From positions 1-39,313 of the forward strand of contig CADCEF010000031.1 of assembly GCA_902800365.1 (NCBI GenBank): 39,313 nucleotides of DNA, in the 5' to 3' direction. The position numbers and the translations under genes are program-made. The notes beneath the pieces are model-generated. The model was given only the letters and a program-made list of their open reading frames with translations, ran no database searches and was not told the origin of the DNA. The stretch comes from an uncultured Prevotella sp. GTDB lineage: Bacteria > Bacteroidota > Bacteroidia > Bacteroidales > Bacteroidaceae. Within the stretch, counting starts at the first letter, position 1. Every line of letters begins with the position of its first letter. Shown piece after piece: positions 18,809-27,013 of this stretch.

Positions 18809-21529
18809 ATGAGTCAGAAAAGAGTTTACCTCTTCGGTAATGGAAAGGCCGAAGGAAACGCAAAAATGCGTGAGGAGCTTGGTGGTAAGGGTGCTAACCT
18901 TGCTGAGATGAACCACATTGGTGTTCCTGTTCCTCCAGGTTTCACAATCACCACAGATTGTTGTAATGAGTACTATCAGGTTGGTCAGCAGAAGATTATG
19001 GAATTGCTGAACGACGACGTGATGGCTGCCGTGAAGCACATTGAGAACTTGATGAACTGCAAGTTCGGTGATGCCCAGAATCCTCTGTTGGTATCAGTTC
19101 GCTCTGGTGCCCGTGCATCAATGCCTGGTATGATGGATACTATCCTGAACCTTGGATTGAACGACGAGGTTGCCGAGGGTATGGCTAAGAAGACTAACAA
19201 CCCACACTTCGTATACGACTCTTATCGCCGTTTCGTACAGATGTACGGTGATGTTGTGCTCGAGATGAAGCCCGTTAACAAGACCGATATCGATCCATTC
19301 GAGGAGATTATCGAGAAGGTTAAGAAGGAGAGCGGTGTTGTTCTGGATAAGGACCTCTCAGTAGAGGACCTGAAGAAGCTGGTTCAGCTGTTCAAGGCTG
19401 CTATCAAGGAGCGCACAGGTAAGGACTTCCCAAATGATCCTATCGAGCAGCTCTGGGGCGCTATCTGCGCTGTATTCCGCAGCTGGATGAACGAGCGTGC
19501 TATCCTGTATCGTAAGATGGAAGGAATCCCCGACGAGTGGGGTACAGCCGTATCAGTTATGGCCATGGTATTCGGTAACATGGGCGACACATCAGCTACT
19601 GGTGTATGCTTCAGCCGTGATGCCGCTAATGGTGAGAACCTGTTCAACGGTGAGTATCTGGTTAACGCTCAGGGTGAGGACGTTGTGGCTGGTATCCGTA
19701 CTCCACAGCAGATCACAAAGATCGGTTCTCAGCGCTGGGCTGAGCGCGCAGGTATCTCTGAGGAGGAGCGCGTAGCCAAGTATCCTTCAATGGAGGAGGC
19801 AATGCCAGAGATCTATGCCGAGCTGAATGGTATCCAGGATAAGCTGGAGCACCACTATCACGATATGCAGGATATGGAGTTCACCGTACAGGAGGGCAAG
19901 CTCTGGTTCCTCCAGACACGTAACGGTAAGCGTACTGGTGCTGCTATGGTTAAGATTGCTATCGACCTGCTCCACGAGGGTATGATCGACGAGAAGACTG
20001 CCATCCAGCGTTGCGAGCCTCAGAAGCTCGACGAGCTGCTGCACCCAGTATTCGATAAGAAGGCTCTCTCTGCTGCTAAGGTTATCGCTCAGGGTCTGCC
20101 TGCATCTCCAGGTGCTGCTTGCGGTCAGATTGTATTCCACGCTGACGACGCTAAGGAGTGGCACGAGAACGGACACAAGGTAGTACTCGTACGTATCGAG
20201 ACCTCTCCTGAGGATCTGGCTGGTATGGCTGCTGCCGAGGGTATCCTCACCGCTCGTGGTGGTATGACCTCTCACGCTGCTGTTGTGGCTCGTGGTATGG
20301 GTAAGTGCTGCGTATCAGGTGTTGGTGCTCTGAACGTAAGCTACAAGGATAAGACCGTTGAGATCGACGGTGTAACATATAAGGAGGGTGACTTCATCTC
20401 TCTGAACGGTACCACCGGTCAGGTATATGCTGGCGAGGTTCCAACAAAGGCTGCCGAGCTTTCTGGCGACTTCAAGGAGCTGATGGACCTCTGCGACAAG
20501 TACACCAAGCTGCAGGTTCGTACCAATGCTGATACTCCACACGATGCACAGGTAGCTCGCGCTTTCGGTGCTAAGGGTATCGGTCTTACACGTACCGAGC
20601 ACATGTTCTTCGAGGATCAGAAGATTGTTGCTATGCGTGAGATGATTCTGGCCGACAGCGTTGCCGGACGTGAGAAGGCTCTTGCTAAGCTGCTGCCTTA
20701 TCAGAAGGCTGACTTCAAGGGTATCCTCGAGGCTATGGACGGTCTGCCCGTTAACATCCGTCTGCTCGATCCACCACTCCACGAGTTCGTTCCCCACGAT
20801 CAGGCTGGTCAGGAGACTATGGCTAAGGAGATGGGCGTAAGCTTGGATGAGATCAAGCGTCGTGTTGACTCACTCGCTGAGAACAACCCAATGCTGGGTC
20901 ACCGTGGTTGCCGTCTGGGTATCACATTCCCTGAGATTACCGCTATGCAGACCAAGGCTATTCTCTCTGCAGCTTGCGAGCTGAAGAAGGAGGGTAAGAA
21001 CCCAATGCCAGAGATCATGGTTCCTCTGATTGGTACTATCAACGAGCTCAAGCAGCAAAAGGAGATCATCCAGTATGCCGCTAAGGAGGTATTCGCTGAG
21101 TATGGTATCGAGGTTGAGTTCGAGATTGGTACAATGATTGAGATTCCACGTGCTGCCCTGACAGCTGATCTGATTGCTTCAGAGGCTCAGTACTTCTCAT
21201 TCGGTACTAACGACCTTACCCAGATGACCTTCGGTTACAGCCGCGACGATATCGCTTCGTTCCTGCCTGTTTACCTCGACAAGAAGATTCTGAAGGTTGA
21301 CCCATTCCAGGTACTCGACCAGGAGGGTGTAGGCCGTCTCATCAAGTTCGCCGTTAAGGAGGGTCGTGAGGTTCGTCCTGAGCTCCGTTGCGGTATCTGT
21401 GGTGAGCATGGTGGTGAGCCTAGCTCAGTTAAGTTCTGCGCTAAGATTGGCATGAACTACGCTAGCTGTTCTCCATTCCGTGTGCCCATCGCACGCCTCG
21501 CTGCCGCCCAGGCAGCAGTTGAGGAATAA
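18809..21529 (+). CDS. ppdK: Pyruvate, phosphate dikinase
   Basis: This 906-residue protein interconverts pyruvate, ATP and phosphate with phosphoenolpyruvate, AMP and pyrophosphate, a central step in anaerobic Bacteroidota metabolism. The N-terminal ATP-grasp domain begins VYLFGNGKAEG and has the GGKGANLAEM motif. The central phosphohistidine domain has GGMTSHAAVVARGMGKCCVS with His489, which carries the phosphoryl group. The C-terminal TIM barrel ends with CGICGEHGGEPSS, where Cys864 is the expected acid/base residue. The length is normal for the bacterial enzyme. Codon use is strongly biased (GCT, GGT, AAG), suggesting high expression. It stands alone between a good promoter and a strong terminator. 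Confidence 0.97.
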   Translation: MSQKRVYLFGNGKAEGNAKMREELGGKGANLAEMNHIGVPVPPGFTITTDCCNEYYQVGQQKIMELLNDDVMAAVKHIENLMNCKFGDAQNPLLVSVRSGARASMPGMMDTILNLGLNDEVAEGMAKKTNNPHFVYDSYRRFVQMYGDVVLEMKPVNKTDIDPFEEIIEKVKKESGVVLDKDLSVEDLKKLVQLFKAAIKERTGKDFPNDPIEQLWGAICAVFRSWMNERAILYRKMEGIPDEWGTAVSVMAMVFGNMGDTSATGVCFSRDAANGENLFNGEYLVNAQGEDVVAGIRTPQQITKIGSQRWAERAGISEEERVAKYPSMEEAMPEIYAELNGIQDKLEHHYHDMQDMEFTVQEGKLWFLQTRNGKRTGAAMVKIAIDLLHEGMIDEKTAIQRCEPQKLDELLHPVFDKKALSAAKVIAQGLPASPGAACGQIVFHADDAKEWHENGHKVVLVRIETSPEDLAGMAAAEGILTARGGMTSHAAVVARGMGKCCVSGVGALNVSYKDKTVEIDGVTYKEGDFISLNGTTGQVYAGEVPTKAAELSGDFKELMDLCDKYTKLQVRTNADTPHDAQVARAFGAKGIGLTRTEHMFFEDQKIVAMREMILADSVAGREKALAKLLPYQKADFKGILEAMDGLPVNIRLLDPPLHEFVPHDQAGQETMAKEMGVSLDEIKRRVDSLAENNPMLGHRGCRLGITFPEITAMQTKAILSAACELKKEGKNPMPEIMVPLIGTINELKQQKEIIQYAAKEVFAEYGIEVEFEIGTMIEIPRAALTADLIASEAQYFSFGTNDLTQMTFGYSRDDIASFLPVYLDKKILKVDPFQVLDQEGVGRLIKFAVKEGREVRPELRCGICGEHGGEPSSVKFCAKIGMNYASCSPFRVPIARLAAAQAAVEE

Positions 21530-21556
21530 TTGGAACACTCTGATTATCAATAGATT

Positions 21557-21598
21557 GGGTGTAACGTCCTTAAAAACAAGGGGTTACACCCATTTCTT
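21557..21598 (+). terminator. Terminator of ppdK
   Basis: GGGTGTAAC (21557-21565) pairs with GTTACACCC (21583-21591), followed by ATTTCTTTT. Confidence 0.75.
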
Positions 21599-21643
21599 TT
21601 GAAATACGAAAATCACGATAAATGTGATGAATTAGACGCCAAA

Positions 21644-21705
21644 TTTACAAATAGTTTACAAGAAATGAATAGGAGGTTTACAAAGGATTTACAATGAATT
21701 TACAA
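21644..21705 (+). repeat. Phased array of five TTTACAA heptamers
   Basis: TTTACAA occurs exactly at 21644, 21655, 21677, 21688 and 21699. All starts are multiples of 11 bp apart; the slot at 21666 is degenerate. An 11-bp period is about one helical turn and is not a multiple of three, so the array is a set of protein-binding sites on one DNA face rather than a coding repeat. It ends 11 bp before the recombinase start codon. It could be arm-type sites for the recombinase or operators for a small regulator. Confidence 0.7.
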
Positions 21706-21716
21706 AAATAAAAACG

Positions 21717-23192
21717 ATGGCGACATTTAAAGCGATGGTCAGGTATCAACGACCTGATGGATTCTACACGGTTTATATTCGTGTCACTCATAACTCAAGG
21801 ATTCAATATATCAAAACTGATAAAATTGTTAATCAGAAAGGAATTGATAAAAACAAAACTGTTACGGATCCTTTTGTTTTAAAGTACTGCGCAACGAAGA
21901 TTGCTCAGTACACGGAGATGATAAATAAGCAGGATATTAAAAGTTGGGATGTTAAGGACGTTGTAAGTTACGTTGTTAATGGTTCTGCTGACATATGTTT
22001 CTCTGATTATGCTCGTGAATACCAATCAAAGATGATTCAGGATGGTCATGCTCGTAATGCACGAACGTATGAGTTGGCTTACCAGAATCTGGAACGATAT
22101 ATAGGAACAACTAAGGTTATGTTCTCTTACTTAACTTCAACTGTAATTACCAGATGGATTCAATCACTGTCTAATACTGCGAGGGCAAAAGAACAATATC
22201 CGATATGTGTTCGTCAAATCTTCAAGCAGGCCTTGCTTGATTATAACGATTACGATGCAGGAATTATCCGTATAACATCAAATCCATGGCCTAAGGTTAA
22301 GATCCCAAAAGCAGACACCCCACAGCATAGGGCTATTACAATGGAAGCATGTCGAGCTTTTTTCTATGCCCCTCTTCCTGAGAGCGATAGAAAATTCCCT
22401 CTGGCTGAGCTTGGACATGATGTTGCTATGTTAATACAGTGTCTTGCCGGTATAAATACAGTGGATCTATATTACGCAGAAAAAAAGAACTACCATGACG
22501 GTATTCTTGGATATGAGCGCCGCAAGACAAGAGAAGCAAGAGCTGACAATGCTTGGTTTGAAATCCGTATTCCGGATATTGTAAAGCCAATTGTAGACAA
22601 GTATCTCGATAAAACGGACTCAGAGTATCTGTTTTCTTTTCACACTCGTCATAGTTCATATGACAGTTTTAATGCGAATGTCAATATAGGAATTCGTCAG
22701 ATTTGCGAGAAAGTTCTTAAATTGAATAAAGAAGATTACTACAGTGCTTACACGTTCAGACATACGTGGGGTACTGTTGCACAAAATGAGTGTGGTGCAA
22801 CTTTGGAGGAAGTAGACTTTGGACTGAATCATGCTCATAAAACCAAACTGGCTCGAACCTATGTAAAGGTTGATTTTACTCCTGCATGGGAGTTGAATGA
22901 AAAGGTGGTTGAGAAATTGTTCTTCACAGAAGATAAGACAACAGCAAATGTTAATGAAGAAACCAGTGATTTCTTCCGTTTCTCGGCAAAACAGATGATA
23001 AAGGGTACCCTGTATTTCAAAGGTAAAGTTCTTGCAACTATCGAAGATATTGGTTTTAACAATGTCGAGGAGGTAATAGCTCATTTGATGAAGGAACTCC
23101 CTGATACTATTCCACCACGTTCAATGGTCCAAATACGAATAGAGAATAAGGATAAGGGACAGAAGCAGGACTACACTCGAATGGTGCATTAG
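21717..23192 (+). CDS. Tyrosine recombinase (phage-type integrase)
   Basis: This 491-residue protein has an arm-binding-type N-terminus (about 1-80) and a SAM-like core-binding domain (about 90-195). The catalytic domain includes YTFRHTWGT (Arg348, His349), LNHAHKTKLARTYVKVD and nucleophile Tyr382. In the region expected to hold the first catalytic Arg the sequence is QCLAGINTVDLYY (about 241-253), with no Arg, so activity is uncertain. An extra C-terminal part (about 400-491) is unlike standard integrases. Codon use is more AT-rich than in the neighbouring ppdK, fitting acquisition. No excisionase or conjugation genes are adjacent; an excisionase-like protein lies at 24618. No tRNA or duplicated att site was found. 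Confidence 0.85.
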   Translation: MATFKAMVRYQRPDGFYTVYIRVTHNSRIQYIKTDKIVNQKGIDKNKTVTDPFVLKYCATKIAQYTEMINKQDIKSWDVKDVVSYVVNGSADICFSDYAREYQSKMIQDGHARNARTYELAYQNLERYIGTTKVMFSYLTSTVITRWIQSLSNTARAKEQYPICVRQIFKQALLDYNDYDAGIIRITSNPWPKVKIPKADTPQHRAITMEACRAFFYAPLPESDRKFPLAELGHDVAMLIQCLAGINTVDLYYAEKKNYHDGILGYERRKTREARADNAWFEIRIPDIVKPIVDKYLDKTDSEYLFSFHTRHSSYDSFNANVNIGIRQICEKVLKLNKEDYYSAYTFRHTWGTVAQNECGATLEEVDFGLNHAHKTKLARTYVKVDFTPAWELNEKVVEKLFFTEDKTTANVNEETSDFFRFSAKQMIKGTLYFKGKVLATIEDIGFNNVEEVIAHLMKELPDTIPPRSMVQIRIENKDKGQKQDYTRMVH

Positions 23193-23210
23193 TTTTCTGG
23201 TAATATATTA

Positions 23211-23246
23211 GAAATAGAAAGAGGTTAAATGACCTCTTTCTATTTC
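23211..23246. terminator. Bidirectional terminator after the recombinase gene
   Basis: GAAATAGAAAGAGGT (23211-23225) and ACCTCTTTCTATTTC (23232-23246) form a perfect 15-bp stem with a 6-nt loop. The stop codon of the convergent cupin gene lies inside the stem. Confidence 0.85.
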
Positions 23247-23641
23247 TTTATCTCCAGTATTCCATCAATTTCGTGTTCAACAAATGGACCTTCTTTGCAT
23301 TCCAGGAGTACGGCTGGTTCTATGCACTCCAATCCATGCCAAACATTCTTTGGAATGTCGACTCCGTACCGGCCATCTTCATGACTAAGGGTGTATGATT
23401 CCAATATCTCACCGTTATCGTTATAAGTAGTTACCTTCACTTTGCCCTTTAGGATTACGAAAGTTTCGTCCTTTGTGGGGTGATGATGTACTGGGATAAA
23501 AGTACCTGGCTCCAATGCATTCAGAAATCTATGACATTTGTCATCAAGACTCTGGTGGAAGTTATAGTTCATTCTAAGTCTTGGCGACTTCTTGGCTTTC
23601 TCTGCCAGTACATTCATTAGTGTATCGTCTATTATCTTCAT
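23240..23641 (-). CDS. WbuC-family cupin-fold protein
   Basis: This 133-residue protein begins MKIIDDTLMNVLAEKAKKSP, then RLRMNYNFHQSLDDKCHRFL, a WbuC-type opening. The cupin core FIPVHHHPTKDETFVILKGK has the His cluster for metal binding and is followed by DIPKNVWHGLECIEP. WbuC proteins are encoded in O-antigen and glycan clusters and may act as sugar isomerase/epimerase-like metalloproteins; the reaction is not established. I chose the ATG at 23641; an ATG at 23647 overlaps the upstream stop as ATGA and is also plausible. It is the last gene of a three-gene operon with the 163-residue protein and the GlsB-like protein. Confidence 0.8.
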   Translation of the reverse strand: MKIIDDTLMNVLAEKAKKSPRLRMNYNFHQSLDDKCHRFLNALEPGTFIPVHHHPTKDETFVILKGKVKVTTYNDNGEILESYTLSHEDGRYGVDIPKNVWHGLECIEPAVLLECKEGPFVEHEIDGILEIKK

Positions 23642-23643
23642 AG

Positions 23644-24135
23644 TCATTGCTTTTTCTTTTGAATATCACGATAGTCTGCGAGCAGATTCCAGATTCCATC
23701 CTCTGATAGAACTCCGCGTTTTAGATCTGGAGGAAGAATTCCTGCTTCATCAGCAGCAAAGTCCTGCTTCCACAATTCACTGCTATAGTATTTGTTGAGT
23801 TCGGCAATATCCTCTTTAATAGTCTTCTGGTAATTAGTAGCCCCATCCTTGATGGCAGCTAAGGCATTATTGAAACGTTGCTCCATCCACTTGATTCGCT
23901 CAATTTGTAATAGCTTGCAAATCGGGTCCTCTCTGATAATCTTTGGTGCAGACTCTCCTGCCAGTACAAGCACTTTCTTGCCATTGCGATAAATATGTAG
24001 CTGGCGAGAACGGACTACGGCAGTCAGTTCTGAATCATCCTGTATGGCTATCCATAGAGAATGATATTGGCCATCCTTTTCGAATAGCTTGCGTTGCAGG
24101 TGCGAGCACATGTTTATCGTATCGATGGTTATCAT
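23644..24135 (-). CDS. Conserved-looking hypothetical protein
   Basis: This 163-residue protein is not recognised. It starts MITIDTINMCSHLQRKLFEK, has a short beta section (HSLWIAIQDDSELTAVVRSR, RQLHIYRNGKKVLVLAG), then a long basic helix (about 75-125, MEQRFNNALAAIKDGATN) and a C-terminal tail ending LLADYRDIQKKKQ. No signal peptide, membrane helix or known catalytic motif is seen. It starts 2 nt after the stop of the GlsB-like gene and overlaps or abuts the cupin gene, so translation is probably coupled. Its 3' tail recurs at 25.54 and 28.6 kb, and its 5' end also recurs at 28.6 kb, indicating that copies of this gene once sat at those junctions. Confidence 0.6.
   Translation of the reverse strand: MITIDTINMCSHLQRKLFEKDGQYHSLWIAIQDDSELTAVVRSRQLHIYRNGKKVLVLAGESAPKIIREDPICKLLQIERIKWMEQRFNNALAAIKDGATNYQKTIKEDIAELNKYYSSELWKQDFAADEAGILPPDLKRGVLSEDGIWNLLADYRDIQKKKQ
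23649..23690 (-). repeat. Gene-tail repeat, copy A (intact gene)
   Basis: This is the 3' end of the 163-residue protein gene and the reference copy of a repeat also found at 25539-25581 and 28584-28650. Copies A and B differ at about 5 of 36 aligned bases. In each case the start codon of the next gene follows within a few bases of the A-rich CAAAAGAAAA end. Confidence 0.65.
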
Positions 24136-24137
24136 AC

Positions 24138-24401
24138 TCAATCAAACATTTTCTTCCAAATCCACAAAAATGTTACAGCACCAACAACACAGAATACGAA
24201 GTTGGTGAGATAACCTTTGCCAAGTAGTTCTATGTTCAGTAGATGGCTGATGAATGTTCCTACATAACTGCCAACGATGCCTATGACGAAGTTCATGCAG
24301 CATCCTTTGCCCTCACCGCTCATAATGCGGTTGGCAATGTAGCCGATGAAAATACCTGTGAGTATTGGCCAAGCGGTAAAATCTGCAATGTGTTCTAACA
24401 T
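24138..24401 (-). CDS. GlsB/YeaQ/YmgE-like small membrane protein, copy 1
   Basis: This 87-residue protein has three hydrophobic helices: WPILTGIFIGYIANRIM, MNFVIGIVGSYVGTFISHLL and FVFCVVGAVTFLWIWKK. The glycine pattern is that of the 'transglycosylase-associated' family of stress-induced small membrane proteins (GlsB, YeaQ, YmgE), whose mechanism is unknown. It is the first gene of a three-gene operon. A second copy with only 5 differing residues lies on the opposite strand at 35276. Confidence 0.8.
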   Translation of the reverse strand: MLEHIADFTAWPILTGIFIGYIANRIMSGEGKGCCMNFVIGIVGSYVGTFISHLLNIELLGKGYLTNFVFCVVGAVTFLWIWKKMFD

Positions 24402-24438
24402 AACGATCTATTCAATTTTATTTTTTATAATCACGTCG

Positions 24439-24446
24439 CAAAGATA
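24439..24446 (-). promoter_or_regulatory. -7 box of the GlsB-like operon
   Basis: TATCTTTG on the minus strand lies 37 bp before the start at 24401. No good -33 match was found at the usual distance. Confidence 0.5.
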
Positions 24447-24528
24447 CGTATTCTCTCTGTTTTATCATGTTTTTGCTCCCAAGATTAGAATACTTTAAGA
24501 AAACAATGGTGGATATAGTCTTGTCTTG

Positions 24529-24560
24529 TTTGGAAATAATGAGATCTTGTTGTATTTTTG
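24529..24560 (+). promoter_or_regulatory. Promoter of the HTH protein gene
   Basis: TTTG at 24529-24532 and TATTTTTG at 24553-24560 are 20 bp apart. The leader to 24618 is about 54 nt. Confidence 0.7.
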
Positions 24561-24617
24561 CGCTCAGGTTTTGAGTTCTGATCTATCTAAGAAAAAAAGA
24601 AACTGAAGTGAAATATA

Positions 24618-24926
24618 ATGGTTATGAAAAATTTTTTTAATGAAGAAAACAGCAATATTGAGGATATGATCTACAATGCTGTTAAACGTTATTTTGATGA
24701 AAGATTCCCAAACCACATGATGAGCCAATTATTAGAGGATGATGGCTACTACGATAGTGGTGAGTTGTGCAAACTGCTGCACATTTCCGTAACGAGCCTT
24801 TGGAGGCGTGAGAAAGAGGGACTATTGACTTGTCATTTAATTGGTGGCAAAAAGCTATATTCAAAGAAAGAGGTTCAAAAGTTGGTTGAGTCTGGCAAAT
24901 TGGCCAAATATAGAAGAAGGAACTGA
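24618..24926 (+). CDS. Helix-turn-helix (excisionase/MerR-like) DNA-binding protein
   Basis: In this 102-residue protein, residues 44-72 (DSGELCKLLHISVTSLWRRE) form a winged-helix HTH of the excisionase/MerR class, and GGKKLYSKKEVQKLVESGKL completes the wing and last helix. Such proteins in Bacteroidota mobile elements act as excisionases or transcription regulators. It lies 1.4 kb from the orphan recombinase and may have been its partner, although the two are separated by an operon on the other strand. An alternative start at 24624 (MKNFF) is possible. Confidence 0.75.
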   Translation: MVMKNFFNEENSNIEDMIYNAVKRYFDERFPNHMMSQLLEDDGYYDSGELCKLLHISVTSLWRREKEGLLTCHLIGGKKLYSKKEVQKLVESGKLAKYRRRN

Positions 24927-24959
24927 TATTTAATGGGGTGGGACAGGAGTTGGCGTTGA

Positions 24960-25538
24960 TTATTTTATTTCCAACCTTGGTTTTACGGGATCTGTAAGCC
25001 GGATGATGTGGTCATACTCCACATTCGTCACGCCTTTCACGTTCTTGAAAAACTGCATGGTTTCTTCGAGAGTCTTGTTTTTAGGCTTCTTAAGAGCCAT
25101 GCCATTAATAATATTATAGTCGTAGATAACCTCGCATTTGTATTCTTCTATGGCTTTCTGTAACGGCTCTTTGCCAATCTCCATGTCGTACATTACAAGG
25201 AATACGTTGGGTGAATGTTCTGGTTCATACTTGTGCGATTTCATTGGCGCCGATACCTCAACAGCCTGTTTCGTCTTGCATGATGTCAGAGCGATGAGTG
25301 CTATTTGAACCAATAGTATCAACGGAAGTCCATACTTGAACTTTTTGTGCATGGTTTTATGATGCCATGTTTTCATGCCAAGCCAGGCGCCGACGCTACC
25401 TCCGATAATGGCCAACAATAGCAACGTGGCCTCAGAAATGCGCCACTTGCCCTTCATGGCTTTGACTTTGTCAATACCATAAACAATTAAGGTCACAATG
25501 TTTATTGCTATCAGATAATATAACAACGTTTCTGCCAT
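24960..25538 (-). CDS. DUF1294 membrane protein with fused I9-inhibitor-like domain
   Basis: This is a 192-residue protein. Residues 1-85 are a DUF1294 domain: LLYYLIAINIVTLIVYGIDK, KGKWRISEATLLLLAIIGGS and WHHKTMHKKFKYGLPLILL. Free-standing DUF1294 proteins are about 85-115 residues. Here the last helix runs into ALIALTSCKTKQ, which resembles a lipobox. About 100 soluble residues follow (FLVMYDMEIGKEPLQKAIEE, EVIYDYNIINGMALKKPK, VKGVTNVEYDHIIRLT), resembling the ferredoxin-like peptidase inhibitor I9/propeptide fold. The soluble part probably faces the periplasm. The paralogue at 36333 has the same N-terminal domain but an unrelated C-terminus. It is the last gene of the NifX-thioesterase-acetyltransferase operon. 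Confidence 0.75.
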   Translation of the reverse strand: MAETLLYYLIAINIVTLIVYGIDKVKAMKGKWRISEATLLLLAIIGGSVGAWLGMKTWHHKTMHKKFKYGLPLILLVQIALIALTSCKTKQAVEVSAPMKSHKYEPEHSPNVFLVMYDMEIGKEPLQKAIEEYKCEVIYDYNIINGMALKKPKNKTLEETMQFFKNVKGVTNVEYDHIIRLTDPVKPRLEIK

Positions 25539-25581
25539 TGCCTTTTCTTTTGATTTTCACAATAGTCAGAGAGCAGATTCC
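25539..25581 (-). repeat. Gene-tail repeat, copy B
   Basis: This junction between the acetyltransferase and DUF1294 genes matches the tail of the 163-residue protein gene. The acetyltransferase reads into it in another frame and takes its last residues (LESAL) and stop codon from it. The DUF1294 start codon follows directly. Confidence 0.6.
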
Positions 25582-26084
25582 AACTTCTTTATGACTTTGC
25601 AGGGATTGCCCACTGCAATGGAATTCGAGGGAATATCTTTTGCCACTACGCTTCCTGCGCCGATGGTTACGTTATCGCCAATGGTTACACCTGGTAGTAT
25701 GGTGACACTGCCGCCAATCCATACGTTATTGCCGATGCTTACAGGTTCAGCCCATTCTCTGCGGCTGTTGCGTTCCACAGGATCGGTGCTGTGGCAGGCT
25801 GTGTAGATGCTGACATTCGGACCTATAAAACAGTCGTCGCCAATGGTGCCCACACTAATCTGCTTGCCGTAATCGCAGTAGAAGGGCTGGATAATTAATA
25901 TCTCATCGTCGGCGATGTGTCCCAATAGACCTCTCAGAATCTCCCTTGCTTTTTGTTTCTCCGACGGGCGCAGCAGATTATAGTCGTGAATTATCTCCTT
26001 CACTTCCGTCAGTTCTTCAATCAGTTGCGGGTCAATAGCGGAATACACCTCGCCTGCCAACATCTTTTCTTTCTCAGTCTTCAT
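25566..26084 (-). CDS. Hexapeptide-repeat acetyltransferase (maltose/galactoside O-acetyltransferase-like), copy 1
   Basis: In this 172-residue protein the N-terminal Mac domain (EKMLAGEVYSAIDPQLIEEL) is followed by a left-handed beta-helix with [14 protein letters not shown] (the catalytic His region), [19 protein letters not shown] and IGAGSVVAKDIP. It would acetylate a sugar or similar hydroxyl group using acetyl-CoA as a trimer. Between CDYGKQISVG and TIGDDCFIG about 17 residues usual in the family (the FFANxN...LD segment) are missing in frame, close to one helix coil. The C-terminus is borrowed from the tail repeat. The last 235 bp or so are about 98% identical to the copy at 32.2 kb. 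Confidence 0.8.
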   Translation of the reverse strand: MKTEKEKMLAGEVYSAIDPQLIEELTEVKEIIHDYNLLRPSEKQKAREILRGLLGHIADDEILIIQPFYCDYGKQISVGTIGDDCFIGPNVSIYTACHSTDPVERNSRREWAEPVSIGNNVWIGGSVTILPGVTIGDNVTIGAGSVVAKDIPSNSIAVGNPCKVIKKLESAL

Positions 26085-26096
26085 AAATACTCATAT

Positions 26097-26564
26097 TTAT
26101 TCTTCTACCTCACAATGCATGAATCCCATTTCTTTGGCCTTTTCCTCGTTCATCAGGAAGTAGATGGCCTCGCCCTCGTTGCAGAGTTCACCTTTCGAGT
26201 TCGTTATTTCTGCACTGATATAGGCCAGATTACGAACCTGCTTCGTAACCTTTGCCCTGATAGTCAGCTCGGGCTCAGTCGTAGGAACCGCCTTGCGGAA
26301 CTTTACATTCAGCTGAACGGTATAGCCGCTTGTCTGTAACTTGCGAGTGACTACCCAACCGCACACTTCATCGATCAAAGTACTCAGAATACCACCGTGC
26401 ATGGTATCTACCCAGCCCTGATAATTGTGCTCAGGATGCCAGGTGCTCACAATATAGTCGCCATCCTCGTAGAACTCCATATGGAGTCCGATGGGATTGT
26501 CTGGACTGCAACCGAAACAATTATACCCCTCATGGTTGCGCCAAGGGTTTATTATTTTCTTCAT
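26097..26564 (-). CDS. PaaI-family hotdog thioesterase
   Basis: This 155-residue protein begins with the motif NHEGYNCFGCSPDNPIGL and has the hotdog active-site helix MHGGILSTLIDEVCGW (about 54-70), which fits the 4HBT/PaaI group of acyl-CoA thioesterases. The YTVQLNVKFRKAVP strand and AEITNSKGELCNEGEAIYFL ending are also typical. It is cytoplasmic with an unknown substrate. It lies 15 bp downstream of the NifX-like gene and 12 bp upstream of the acetyltransferase gene, so they are co-transcribed. Confidence 0.85.
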   Translation of the reverse strand: MKKIINPWRNHEGYNCFGCSPDNPIGLHMEFYEDGDYIVSTWHPEHNYQGWVDTMHGGILSTLIDEVCGWVVTRKLQTSGYTVQLNVKFRKAVPTTEPELTIRAKVTKQVRNLAYISAEITNSKGELCNEGEAIYFLMNEEKAKEMGFMHCEVEE

Positions 26565-26579
26565 TTTATATATGTATCC

Positions 26580-26981
26580 TTATTTTTTGCCAAAGGATGG
26601 AATTACGTATACAGGTTTCTCTTCATGGTGAGTACAGTCATGATGGTCGCATGATTCTAAAGAATCCTTTAGTTCGCCATTTTGATAAGACCTGAGTACA
26701 TCATCCACTTTGCCATGACAACCTCTGATGACGGTGATACCGTGGGCTGACAGCTTGTTATATGCACCCATTCCCATGTTACCAGCAAGCATCAGAGTGA
26801 TTCCCATTTCCTGCATGACTGAGGCAATGTTTGACTTGCATCCGCATCCTTCAGGAGAATCCAAACGTTCAAAATTCTGCACTTGATTCTCATCATCAAG
26901 TGTTACTATGGTATAATAGGCACAGTGACCAAAGTGGTCATCGACTATATTCTCACGTGTAGGAATAGCTATTTTCTTCAT
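26580..26981 (-). CDS. NifX/NifB-family iron-molybdenum cluster-binding protein
   Basis: This 133-residue protein has the dinitrogenase iron-molybdenum cofactor fold: MKKIAIPTRENIVDDHFGHC, AYYTIVTLDDE, LMLAGNMGMGAYNKLSAHGI and TVIRGCHGKVDDVLRSYQNG. A Cys/His-rich tail (ESCDHHDCTHHEE) may bind metal. Outside nitrogen fixers such proteins are of uncertain function and often sit with metal or redox genes. The start could also be at 26984 (an extra Met). It is the first gene of a four-gene operon with a -7 box 32 bp upstream. Confidence 0.82.
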   Translation of the reverse strand: MKKIAIPTRENIVDDHFGHCAYYTIVTLDDENQVQNFERLDSPEGCGCKSNIASVMQEMGITLMLAGNMGMGAYNKLSAHGITVIRGCHGKVDDVLRSYQNGELKDSLESCDHHDCTHHEEKPVYVIPSFGKK

Positions 26982-27013
26982 CATAATTTCAAAAAACATA
27001 TTAATTATCACTG

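Noticed and set aside
21644-21705. TTTACAA repeats as a CRISPR array
   Set aside because: The units are 7 bp with 4-bp spacers, far below CRISPR dimensions, and no cas genes are present.
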